Shown here piece by piece: positions 55,427 to 63,942 of a stretch of 64,000 bases of DNA; the first letter of the stretch is position 1; every line of letters begins with the position of its first letter. This DNA is from JAIOZK01 sp964468645 (GTDB lineage: Bacteria > Bacteroidota > Bacteroidia > Bacteroidales > JAIOZK01), in assembly GCA_964468645.1 (NCBI GenBank), contig CAYXUU010000008.1, positions 77,783-141,782 of the forward strand, in the 5' to 3' direction. Position numbers and translations under genes: made by a program. Below the pieces are notes generated by a model that searched no databases, was not told the origin of the DNA, and saw only the letters and a list, made by a program, of their open reading frames with translations.

Positions 55427-57214
55427 ATGGAAATGAATGAGGTCCTGGAAAAACTACCACAGCATCTTTTAAATTTAGTCATCAATCAACCTTATAATTC
55501 TTACTCATCTCAGGACCATGCAGTATGGCGTTATGTCATGCGTCGTAATGTAGATTATCTGAAAAATGTAGCCCATCATTCCTATGTAGATGGTTTACGA
55601 CAAACGGGCATCAGCATCAATTCCATCCCACATATGTATGGAATGAACAGGATACTCAAGGAGATCGGGTGGGCTGCTGTTGCAGTGGATGGATTTATTC
55701 CTCCTGCAGCATTTATGGAATTCCAGGCTTATAATGTGCTCGTAATTGCGGCAGATATAAGGCCTATTGATCAGATTGAGTATACACCGGCACCTGATAT
55801 TATACATGAAGCAGCCGGCCACGCCCCCATAATTGCTGATCCGGAATATGCACATTACCTGCGATATTTTGGGGAAATTGGTTCAAAGGCCTTCTCTTCA
55901 TCAAAAGATTATAAGTTATACGAAGCCATACGTTTACTTTCTATCCTGAAGGCTGATCCCTATTCAAAACGTGAGAAGATCATGGCAGCAGAAAAAAACC
56001 TCCATTACCTGGAAAACAATATGGGCGGATCCTCTGAAATGGCACTGATCAGGAACCTGCATTGGTGGACAGTTGAATACGGACTTGTGGGAGCACTTGA
56101 TTCCCCCAAAATTTATGGGGCCGGACTTTTATCATCTATAGGTGAAAGTTACAGTTCCTTACAACCACAGGTTAAAAAACTCCCATATACTATTAAAGCA
56201 AAAGATTTCGGATTTGATATCACAACCAGGCAACCCCAACTTTTCGTAACACCTAATTTCGAAAACCTTACAGATGTTCTTGATAAATTTGCTGATCAAA
56301 TGGCTTTAAGGAAAGGTGGGGCAGATGGTATGAAAAAAGCCATTGAATCGGGAAATACAGCAACAATTGTTTACAACTCCGGATTACAGGTGTCAGGCAC
56401 ATTTACAGAGATGATATGCCATGATAAGCTACCCGCCTATATCAGGACAACCGGCCCAACACAACTGGCCTTTAACAATAAAGAGCTTCCCCGGCATAGT
56501 AAACACTACCACAAGGAAGGTTTTGGCTCACCGGTTGGAAAACTGATTAATACAACAAAACCCTTGCAACATTTTACAGATACTGAATTAAAAAAGTTAA
56601 AAGAAAAGGGTGGCAACAAAACGCTTATCAGGTTTGAATCAGGTATTATCGTAAATGGAATACTTACAAAAGTTCTCCGCGAAGAAAACCTCAACATCCT
56701 TATTACATTAACCGATTGCCTGGTTACTTATAAGAACCAGGTACTATTTGAACCAGGCTGGGGAAATTATGACATGGCCGTTGGCGATGCAATTGTATCA
56801 GCATATAACGGGCCAGCTGATCCTGATGCCTTTGAACTTTATTACCCCGCACCTAAAGAGAAGACACATAAAATTCAACATAGCAGGGAGGCATTAATAC
56901 TCCATGATCTGTATGCTTCTGTTCGATCAATAAGGGAAAAAACAGCAGGGAAACAGGAAGTTGAATCTTCGGAACAGAAGTTCGAAATTTGTGAAAGTGA
57001 TATAACCAGCTTAAAGTTAATCTGCAGAAGGCTTAAAAATGGATATCCGGATGATTGGTTGCTTCCCCTTGAGATATTTGAGATTCTAAAAGCTACCCCT
57101 GAAACTGAACTTACCAGACAGGTTCATGACTACCTGCTTGGGCAGGCAAAATCCCATCCTGAATTATATAGTCTTACAACCAATGGTCTTGAACTTATAA
57201 TTAATGGAAAATAG
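55427..57214 (+). CDS. Aromatic amino acid hydroxylase (phenylalanine 4-monooxygenase type) with C-terminal extension
   Basis: 595 residues from ATG 55427; the TTG at 55388 lies within the promoter. Non-haem iron ligands: His127 and His132 (IIHEAAGHAP) and Glu217 (WWTVEYGL), homologous to H285/H290/E330 of human PAH, with a ~45-residue insert between them (FSSSKDYKLYEAIRLLS region). Uses tetrahydropterin and O2. The catalytic domain ends near residue 300; the remaining ~290 residues (two short SH3-like beta blocks such as IVYNSGLQVSGTFTEMI, and a helical end) have no assigned role. The iron site supports hydroxylase activity; Phe versus Tyr/Trp specificity cannot be told. Confidence 0.88.
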   Translation: MEMNEVLEKLPQHLLNLVINQPYNSYSSQDHAVWRYVMRRNVDYLKNVAHHSYVDGLRQTGISINSIPHMYGMNRILKEIGWAAVAVDGFIPPAAFMEFQAYNVLVIAADIRPIDQIEYTPAPDIIHEAAGHAPIIADPEYAHYLRYFGEIGSKAFSSSKDYKLYEAIRLLSILKADPYSKREKIMAAEKNLHYLENNMGGSSEMALIRNLHWWTVEYGLVGALDSPKIYGAGLLSSIGESYSSLQPQVKKLPYTIKAKDFGFDITTRQPQLFVTPNFENLTDVLDKFADQMALRKGGADGMKKAIESGNTATIVYNSGLQVSGTFTEMICHDKLPAYIRTTGPTQLAFNNKELPRHSKHYHKEGFGSPVGKLINTTKPLQHFTDTELKKLKEKGGNKTLIRFESGIIVNGILTKVLREENLNILITLTDCLVTYKNQVLFEPGWGNYDMAVGDAIVSAYNGPADPDAFELYYPAPKEKTHKIQHSREALILHDLYASVRSIREKTAGKQEVESSEQKFEICESDITSLKLICRRLKNGYPDDWLLPLEIFEILKATPETELTRQVHDYLLGQAKSHPELYSLTTNGLELIINGK

Positions 57215-57274
57215 TTAACTGATTTAAATAAACCCTCATTCAGGAACCAATGTAACTACACAATGATTGGGGCT

Positions 57275-59191
57275 CTACAGTTTTACTAGTTTTTTAACAA
57301 CCAATGCATTTCCTGAATCTGTGATTTTGAGGAAATAAATTCCCCTGTGTAAATTTTTATTGCCTGTTTCAATTCTGTTCGAGAGCATTCCTTCATCAAC
57401 AATGCTTCCATCCTGATAATATAATTCATAAGATAATCCCAAAGCATGATAGCCATTTATAACCAGATGATCAGAAAACGGATTGGGAGTAATATTAATT
57501 TCAGAGACAAACTCCTTAATTGAAGTTTGATCGATATATCTGACATAATGATTTCCTGGTTCACTAAAATCAGGATATTTCAATAGGCCATAATATTTTG
57601 ATAATTTAATCTCATACCCTGATCCATCAAAAAAACTGATCGTTTTTACAGTATCGGTAAGCCCGGGAATACTTTCTTCCTGAATTGAAACCACTGAAGC
57701 TACCGGAAAATTATCTTCATAAAATGCCCAGTTTCCAACTATTTCCCGATGCATCAATGAATAAAAATAATCACCATCAAATTTTACTCTGTCGTTATAC
57801 AGGTTTAATGTATCACCCAGAATCAACTGCTGATTGCGATTATGTGCGCTCAAAATTTCTTCCTTCAGATAATAAATAGAATCTATCATATTTGATTCAA
57901 TACAGTCTATTGACAACTTCAAACGAAAAGATGTGTCATTTTCCTTTTTAAAGATGTATTCATTATCGGGAAGTACAGGAAAATAATATTCATAATCAAC
58001 AGGATAATAAAATGGTTTTGGATAAAACCTTCCCTCCTGGAATGGTCCCGATCTGTATGCAAGAAGGGTGTCTTCCTTAATAATTACCTTCAACTGGTCA
58101 ACTTTATAGGAATGATAAAACTTCAATCCTATTCCATCCAGATATTCTACCATATCAAGCCCGTAATTAGGAATCATATAGAGCGGTAGCACATCATCTC
58201 CAAGATACTGGTAAATATAGTAAGGGTAGGTTTTCTTAGTGATCCTGTCATAGATGGTATCATATTTTATGCTGCTTGTTTTCCAAAGATTACCGGGTTG
58301 TCCTATAGAAGTATGGCACATATTTATAGCCTGATTATTATAACTATCAAGGAAACCGGAATAATACATACACATTTCACCATCATAAATCACGTCACCG
58401 GAAATATAAAAGAAGTTAAACACGGTATCAGTTTCATCTCTTTTTACATACCTAACGAGGCCATCCCTAGAAATAATGATGCTATCACCAGACACATAAA
58501 CATTATTGATCCTGAACAGGGTGTGTTTTGAAATCCTTGTTAGTTCATATCCTACAGCAGAAAAAGAGGTACTGGTCCATTTGTACTGATATATACTTTC
58601 TGGCTCAGGCGTAAGCAGGTCGATATAATCAGGATTCTGCAATCCTATCCTGTTTTCTATTCCTGCCAGCTCAAAATAATGGCCCTCCTGGCTGAAATCA
58701 GGAAAACTGAGTAATCCAAAATCCTGGCTCATCTTCAAGCTATCGCCGGAGGATAGTAAAACAGTCTTGACCATATCAACGGTATCAAGAAAGGTCTGCT
58801 GATTGATGGATATAACTTCTGCAGTTATGTTATTTACAGGATCAAATACCCAGGATTCACCAACATCTTTAAGCTTTTCAATAAAATAATCAACTGTATC
58901 ATGTAATCGGACCAGGCCATTTGTATCAATTATCATTTCTTTCATAAGGAACCGGGGCTGATTGATCATCATAAAGTCCTCATGAACTGTAGCCCTTGTG
59001 TTCATATACAAATAAAGATCCCAGTTAATAATCCTGAGCGAATCGGTATAAATAGTAGCTACCGGAACTTTATAGGGCTGGGAAGTATGGGTATAGTTGA
59101 ATTTATTGGAAGGATTAATAAGATTCCAGTTCTGTGAAAACACAGGACATGAAATGAATACAATGAAACAGAATATATAAAGGCGTAACAT
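57275..59191 (-). CDS. T9SS-secreted protein with internal duplication
   Basis: 638 residues from ATG 59191; the upstream part of the frame lacks a signal peptide. Signal peptide LRLYIFCFIVFISCPVFSQ, then two related blocks: GLLSFPDFSQEGHYFELAG (about residue 195) and GLLKYPDFSEPGNHYVRYI (about 540). The last ~75 residues are a T9SS type A domain (NITPNPFSDHLVING, LYYQDGSIVDEGML, GIYFLKITDSG). No catalytic motif seen. Confidence 0.8.
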   Translation of the reverse strand: MLRLYIFCFIVFISCPVFSQNWNLINPSNKFNYTHTSQPYKVPVATIYTDSLRIINWDLYLYMNTRATVHEDFMMINQPRFLMKEMIIDTNGLVRLHDTVDYFIEKLKDVGESWVFDPVNNITAEVISINQQTFLDTVDMVKTVLLSSGDSLKMSQDFGLLSFPDFSQEGHYFELAGIENRIGLQNPDYIDLLTPEPESIYQYKWTSTSFSAVGYELTRISKHTLFRINNVYVSGDSIIISRDGLVRYVKRDETDTVFNFFYISGDVIYDGEMCMYYSGFLDSYNNQAINMCHTSIGQPGNLWKTSSIKYDTIYDRITKKTYPYYIYQYLGDDVLPLYMIPNYGLDMVEYLDGIGLKFYHSYKVDQLKVIIKEDTLLAYRSGPFQEGRFYPKPFYYPVDYEYYFPVLPDNEYIFKKENDTSFRLKLSIDCIESNMIDSIYYLKEEILSAHNRNQQLILGDTLNLYNDRVKFDGDYFYSLMHREIVGNWAFYEDNFPVASVVSIQEESIPGLTDTVKTISFFDGSGYEIKLSKYYGLLKYPDFSEPGNHYVRYIDQTSIKEFVSEINITPNPFSDHLVINGYHALGLSYELYYQDGSIVDEGMLSNRIETGNKNLHRGIYFLKITDSGNALVVKKLVKL

Positions 59192-59486
59192 TCTTGTATA
59201 ATTAAAACAAATATACGTTAATATCGCTGCCTGATACCAGAATGCAACAATTATTAACAATTATTCAACTGCCATTCAGAACTTATGGATATTACTGATT
59301 TAATAACTAAAGCGTTCATTATTTTATTTCATGTCTGGCCAATAAAAATCACATTTTATCAATCGGGCAATGATTTGAAGGATTTTTAATAAGTTTGATG
59401 CTATAATATGGGTTTAGCTGATTTTCGTTTCTGAACTGTATAAAGGCCTGTTTATGGATACATTATACCAGATTAATACAAGAACA

Positions 59487-60074
59487 ATGAAGGAGTATAA
59501 AACACCACTCCTGATTATCCTGATTATTTTAACTATAATGCAATGGAGTTGTGATGAGAAGGATCAGGAGATTACGATCAGAACAGAGATTGGGGATATC
59601 ATCTTAGAGTTATACAATGATAAGGCACCTGTTACTGTTAATAATTTTCTTCATTATATAAAAGAAGGGAGATTCAAAGAAGCAACATTCTACAGAACAG
59701 TAACCAGCAAGAATCAGCCTGATAATGATATAAAAATTGAGGTTATCCAGGGCGGATTGTTCGAGGATAATCACCCTGATATGTTAACACCTATAGTGCA
59801 TGAATCAACCGACCTTACCGGTATTTTGCATAAAGATGGTATTATATCAATGGCACGGTATGGCCCGGGAACAGCCACCAGTGAGTTTTTTATATGTATA
59901 GGGGATCAACCTGAATTAGATTACGGTGGGAAAAGAAACCCTGACGGTCAGGGATTCGCCGCTTTTGGAAAGGTAATAGAAGGTATGGATGTTGTACATG
60001 AGATACACAGACAACCTGAGAGTGGACAATATTTAAGTCCCATGATCAGGATTATTGAAATAATCAGAAAATAA
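59487..60074 (+). CDS. Lipoprotein cyclophilin-type peptidyl-prolyl isomerase
   Basis: 195 residues from ATG 59487, giving lipobox LTIMQWSC; a longer start at 59454 would bury it. Cyclophilin domain: TEIGDIILELYNDKAPVTVNNFLHY, FYRTV with catalytic Arg, VIQGGLF, GIISMARYGPGTATSEFFICIGDQPELDYGGKRNPDGQGFAAFGKVIEGMDVV. Extracytoplasmic protein folding. Normal family length. Confidence 0.95.
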   Translation: MKEYKTPLLIILIILTIMQWSCDEKDQEITIRTEIGDIILELYNDKAPVTVNNFLHYIKEGRFKEATFYRTVTSKNQPDNDIKIEVIQGGLFEDNHPDMLTPIVHESTDLTGILHKDGIISMARYGPGTATSEFFICIGDQPELDYGGKRNPDGQGFAAFGKVIEGMDVVHEIHRQPESGQYLSPMIRIIEIIRK

Positions 60075-60086
60075 TACTGTAATCAG

Positions 60087-60242
60087 ATGGAAAAGAATAA
60101 CAAACCCCGGGTAACTGGTATAGGCGGGATATTTTTCAAAACAAAAGATCCTGAAAAATCCAAAGCGTGGTATCAGGATAATCTGGGATTGGTTACGAAT
60201 GAATATGGTTCTGTGGTTTATTACCTCAAAGAACACGTATAG
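60087..60242 (+). pseudogene. Truncated VOC (glyoxalase-fold) gene
   Basis: 51 codons then TAG. RVTGIGGIFFKTKDPEKSKAWYQDNLGL...YGSVVYYL matches the first betaalphabeta unit of a VOC-family protein, which is normally ~115-150 residues. Nothing after the stop in any forward frame continues the domain; the next gene begins on the other strand 28 nt later. A 3'-truncated remnant. Confidence 0.8.
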
Positions 60243-60270
60243 GAGGCACTATTGGGCACGAAGTATTATA

Positions 60271-61053
60271 CTATGCAATCATTCGTCTCAAACGGTATAC
60301 AGTGAATACTGCTATTAAGATAATTCCAATATAAATAGCCCAATCTGCTAAAGGTACCGGAGCTGTTGATTGTGCTTCACATCTCAGCAACCAATTTCCT
60401 GCTAAACCAATATTATCCAACAGCAATGGTGTTATATCATTGTTTAACAGATCATTAACATCAAAGCTACCGGGAGTCGAATTACCGGCTACCCACGATG
60501 TACCTGGAAAAGAAGGTGGTTGATCTAATGATGAAGGAAACTGCCCTGCTAACTGATTCTGGTAAAGCGCAGCAATAAAGAATCCTCCGCTAACAACTGT
60601 AGGTGTTAATCCTACTGTTGTAAAGATATCGGTTTCTGCATTAACAACTGTTGTTATTGCTTCGGTCAGGTAAACGGCATCGTTGGGATCACCATCATCG
60701 GTCGGATCTTCATAAAGTATAACCCGGCAAGGGCCTCCGTTCGGTATGTGGCCAGGAAACAATGGGCATCCCCATGTAAGCTCAGCAGAAATAATTTTTT
60801 CACATCCACTGGTAGTTGTAAAATAATTCAACCACATTACATCCCCACCTGCAATAAGTCCAACTGAATTTTCTGAGGAACCATCATCAACAACATAACT
60901 ACAGGCACTACGTCCGGCATCGGAAGGGGCCTGTATATTTGACTTAACTTCACCCTGTCCTGCTGTAGAAAACATATCGCTATAACTATTTTCCTGGGCA
61001 CCTGTATGTATTACAAAAAGAGCCATTGCTAAAAACAAACTGAATTTTTTCAT
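60271..61053 (-). CDS. Exported protein with CTERM-like C-terminal anchor
   Basis: 260 residues. Signal peptide MKKFSLFLAMALFVIHTGAQ. A beta-rich ectodomain with several Cys. The tail has a short VPLADW motif, one membrane helix and a basic end (YRLRRMIA), the three-part layout of CTERM sorting tags such as PEP-CTERM and IPTL-CTERM, though the exact family is unknown. Likely processed or anchored by a sorting enzyme not in this window. Confidence 0.75.
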   Translation of the reverse strand: MKKFSLFLAMALFVIHTGAQENSYSDMFSTAGQGEVKSNIQAPSDAGRSACSYVVDDGSSENSVGLIAGGDVMWLNYFTTTSGCEKIISAELTWGCPLFPGHIPNGGPCRVILYEDPTDDGDPNDAVYLTEAITTVVNAETDIFTTVGLTPTVVSGGFFIAALYQNQLAGQFPSSLDQPPSFPGTSWVAGNSTPGSFDVNDLLNNDITPLLLDNIGLAGNWLLRCEAQSTAPVPLADWAIYIGIILIAVFTVYRLRRMIA

Positions 61054-61272
61054 GATTAAATGGATTTTTAATAAATTGATTTTTGTTTGGTTCAGATTAA
61101 AACAAAGATAATAATAAAAAAAGAATTGTCAGGAACTTTTTTATTTCCGGAACGTATTCTTAAAACAATGATGGTCAGCACACACAACAACAGGGAGTTG
61201 AAAGTTTGCATTTCCAAATCTCCAGGAGTTTAGAATTACAAATCAGTTTTGTTACGGTCAATATTTTGTTAT

Positions 61273-61326
61273 ACACAGAGGAGTATAAATATTCTCTGCG
61301 AATCTCTGCACCCTTCGTGGTTAAAC
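61273..61326. repeat. Short repeat TCTCTGCGAA / TCTCTGCACC
   Basis: Two consecutive 10-nt units (TCTCTGCGAA, TCTCTGCACC) followed by CTTCGTGGTTAAAC and preceded by ACACAGAGGAG. The rest of gap 61054-61499 shows no gene I can support. Confidence 0.5.
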
Positions 61327-61499
61327 TACTTTTGTCTGTTGCCTGAATGTTAATAGGCTGCAAAATAATCGTACCAAATCCTTTCCTTTTTTTGGAAACG
61401 TATCCAAAATATCTATAAAACAAATATATTATTCTCGGAATAATTTGGTGATACTTTTAGAATTCATTAAATTTACAACATAAACATATTTAATATATC

Positions 61500-62747
61500 A
61501 TGATTAACATAAAACAATGGTTAATTCCAGTATTAGTTCTTTTCTTATCAGCGTCGATGGCTAAAGGACAAACTCAATGGTCAAAATACATTAATAATCC
61601 CGTTTTACAACCAGGTCCGGCTAATTGGGACCAGGTTTATGTAATGGAGCCATCGGTATTATTTGATGGAATGTATAAAATGTGGTATTCCGGACAATCA
61701 GGCCAGTATTATCAGATCGGACTGGCAAGTTCAGCAGATGGCATTAATTGGATTAAGGAGGCGGCTAATCCAGTTCTGATTCCCGGGCCGGCTATTGCCT
61801 GGGATGATGCCGGAGTCAGAAGCCCTTCAGTTATTTTTGCTAACAATGTTTATATGATGTGGTTCACCGGAGTGACAAATAGCATATATCAAATTGGACT
61901 TGCAACATCTGCTGATGGTGTACTGTGGAATAAGAGCACCTCCAATCCTGTTCTCACTCCTGACATTAATAATGCATGGGAAGATGTATCTGTGAGGGAC
62001 CCATTTGTTTTCAAGGAAGGGAATCAATTTGTAATGTACTATTCAGGCAAAGGTTCAAATGGCCCCCATAATATTTATCAGATTGGACGTGCTGTTTCAA
62101 TTGATGGCATTAACTGGATACGAGAAGTTAATAACCCGGTTCTTACACCCGGTGTAGCCCCGGCATGGGATGATGTATATGTGATGGATCCAAGTGTTTA
62201 TAAAGATGGTAAAGGCTTCAAAATGTGGTATGCCGGTGAAACAAACCAGGTTTTTCAAATTGGCTATGCCACCTCATCCGATGGAATCAACTGGATAAGG
62301 TATGATCAAAACCCGGTGCTTACACCTGATCCCGGCAATCCATGGGAAGAAGTACTGGTGACCTCTCCGTATGTTTTTAAAGAAAACAATGAATATATCA
62401 TGTATTTCTCAGGTAAAGGAAGTAACGCCTTCAACATGTATCAGATAGGCCGTGCCACTTCACTGGCAACAAATATTGACCATGAATCAGATAATGCAAA
62501 TAATCAATTCAATATATATCCAAACCCAGCAAATGATATTGTTTATGTAAAGTATCCTGAGTATAACGGTACAGTATATATTTATATCTCAGACACGCGG
62601 GGAAGAATAGTACTGAAAAAACAAGGAGCCGAAATAAAGGATTGCCCTGTAGAAATAGATATTGCTGGTTTAGATTCCGGGATATATTATCTTTTTGTGA
62701 TTTGCAACAATAATATTCATCAGGAAAAATTGCTCATTAACAAATAA
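61500..62747 (+). CDS. T9SS-secreted five-repeat beta-propeller, GH43/GH32-like
   Basis: 415 residues. Signal peptide ending AKGQ. Five ~60-residue repeats (residues ~24-330), each with NPVL-x-P, W(D/E)D/E, a (D/S/E)P(S/F/Y)V turn, MWYSG or MYYSG, and YQIG-x-A-(T/S)S-x-DG-x-x-W, the layout of five-bladed glycosidase propellers. The last ~75 residues are a T9SS type A domain (NIYPNPANDIVYV, IYISDTRGRIVL, GIYYLFV). Catalytic acidic residues cannot be assigned with confidence, so hydrolase or binding activity is open. Confidence 0.82.
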   Translation: MINIKQWLIPVLVLFLSASMAKGQTQWSKYINNPVLQPGPANWDQVYVMEPSVLFDGMYKMWYSGQSGQYYQIGLASSADGINWIKEAANPVLIPGPAIAWDDAGVRSPSVIFANNVYMMWFTGVTNSIYQIGLATSADGVLWNKSTSNPVLTPDINNAWEDVSVRDPFVFKEGNQFVMYYSGKGSNGPHNIYQIGRAVSIDGINWIREVNNPVLTPGVAPAWDDVYVMDPSVYKDGKGFKMWYAGETNQVFQIGYATSSDGINWIRYDQNPVLTPDPGNPWEEVLVTSPYVFKENNEYIMYFSGKGSNAFNMYQIGRATSLATNIDHESDNANNQFNIYPNPANDIVYVKYPEYNGTVYIYISDTRGRIVLKKQGAEIKDCPVEIDIAGLDSGIYYLFVICNNNIHQEKLLINK

Positions 62748-62789
62748 AAACATACATACTATTCCTTAACAACACAGAGCAAATATTAC

Positions 62790-62845
62790 TTTTGCCTTTG
62801 TACTTTTTCCTTTGTACTTTTGCCTTTAGTCTTTTGCCTTTAGTC
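62790..62845. repeat. Heptad array TTTTGCC/TTTGTAC (eight units)
   Basis: Eight in-phase units: TTTTGCC TTTGTAC TTTTTCC TTTGTAC TTTTGCC TTTAGTC TTTTGCC TTTAGTC, ending 4 nt before the stop of the convergent dihydroorotate dehydrogenase-like gene. Confidence 0.95.
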
Positions 62846-62849
62846 TTGT

Positions 62850-63836
62850 CTATTCTATCCCCGAAAAATATTTCATAAACTGCACCCTCTCATAGGCAGC
62901 AGGGTTATCAGCTTCCTTGATGCTCATTTTTCCAACAAAGTCATCCAGTTTGCTAAAGTTGTTTTTCCCCATCCATGATTTCAGGAAATCGATCATGACA
63001 GGAATTTCATTAAATCCCTTTTTATATAATACAGAGCTGATCTGAACAGTTTTTGCCCCTGCAAGTAATTGTTTGATCACGGCTGAGCCATCATGCACAC
63101 CGGTTGAAGCTGATATATCACAATGTACCCGGCTTGATAACATGGCCACCCATCTAAGTGAAGTCGCAAGTTCTTCGGGTGAACTGAAAATATTTCCTGC
63201 CTTGATCTCAAATTTATCAATATCGATATCCGGAGAAAAGAACCTGTTGAACAACACCATGCCCGAAATGCCTGTCCATGAAAGGTTTAAAGCCATCTTG
63301 GCAAGGCCCGAAAAATAATAGCTTATCTTAATGGCAACAGGTATTTTTACGACTTTCCTGACTTTTTCAATAATATTAAAATAGATCTTTTCATTATCGG
63401 CTGCATCTTTCCTGGGATCAGACGGGAGAATAAACACATTAAGTTCAAGGCCGTCAGCGCCTGCTTCTTCAATTTTACGGGCAAAGGTGATCCATTCTGC
63501 TGAGGTAACACAATTGACACTAGCAATAATTGGTATTTTTACTGATGTCTTGCTTCCCCTTATAAGGTTGAGATACTTATCTATAGTCATCTCTTTTGAA
63601 TAATTCATGATATAATCCTGTGCTTCGGGATAAGCATTGCCAATTTCATCATTTGCATAAGTATGGTTTCCTTCCTGTAATATTTGTTCTTCGAATAAAG
63701 ATTTTAATACAACAGCACCAGCGCCTTTTTCCTCAATGCTTTTGATATTATCCACTGTGTTGGTTAAACCTGAACTTCCTACTATGATCGGGCTCTTTAA
63801 ATCAAGGCCCATATACCTGGTCGAGATGTCAATCAT
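62850..63836 (-). CDS. Dihydroorotate dehydrogenase-like flavoprotein
   Basis: 328 residues from ATG 63836; a longer TTG frame runs into its own promoter. FMN-type TIM barrel: TRYMGLDLKSPIIVGSSGLTNTVDNI, ASVNCVTSAEWITFARKIEEAGADGLELNVF, VAIKISYYFSG, MVLFNRFF, ISASTGVHDGSAVIKQLLAGAKTVQISS. Common Bacteroidota homologue of PyrD that is not next to pyrimidine genes; the physiological reaction is unproven. Confidence 0.88.
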   Translation of the reverse strand: MIDISTRYMGLDLKSPIIVGSSGLTNTVDNIKSIEEKGAGAVVLKSLFEEQILQEGNHTYANDEIGNAYPEAQDYIMNYSKEMTIDKYLNLIRGSKTSVKIPIIASVNCVTSAEWITFARKIEEAGADGLELNVFILPSDPRKDAADNEKIYFNIIEKVRKVVKIPVAIKISYYFSGLAKMALNLSWTGISGMVLFNRFFSPDIDIDKFEIKAGNIFSSPEELATSLRWVAMLSSRVHCDISASTGVHDGSAVIKQLLAGAKTVQISSVLYKKGFNEIPVMIDFLKSWMGKNNFSKLDDFVGKMSIKEADNPAAYERVQFMKYFSGIE

Positions 63837-63878
63837 TGTTGAATTGCGTTTAGAATAATAAATTTGATTTGTCGGAAA

Positions 63879-63886
63879 CAAAAATA
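63879..63886 (-). promoter_or_regulatory. -7 box (TATTTTTG) of the dihydroorotate dehydrogenase-like gene
   Basis: On the minus strand TATTTTTG lies 42 nt before ATG 63836 and supports that start. Confidence 0.55.
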
Positions 63887-63910
63887 AGGAAATCGGTTAA
63901 ATAATTGAAT

Positions 63911-63924
63911 ATTGACGATTGACG
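63911..63924. repeat. Two ATTGACG heptads
   Basis: Two exact ATTGACG units, the same unit as the array at 14809-14923, about 20 nt from the intron-like 3' end. Confidence 0.8.
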
Positions 63925-63942
63925 AATAAATTTCCGGAACGT

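Noticed and set aside
61175..61423. 82-codon frame in the gap after the CTERM-like gene
   Set aside because: Built from intergenic repeat sequence, low complexity, no family and no ribosome site.
63837..63881. Longer start of the dihydroorotate dehydrogenase-like gene
   Set aside because: It begins with TTG within the -7 box region; family N-termini match the ATG at 63836.
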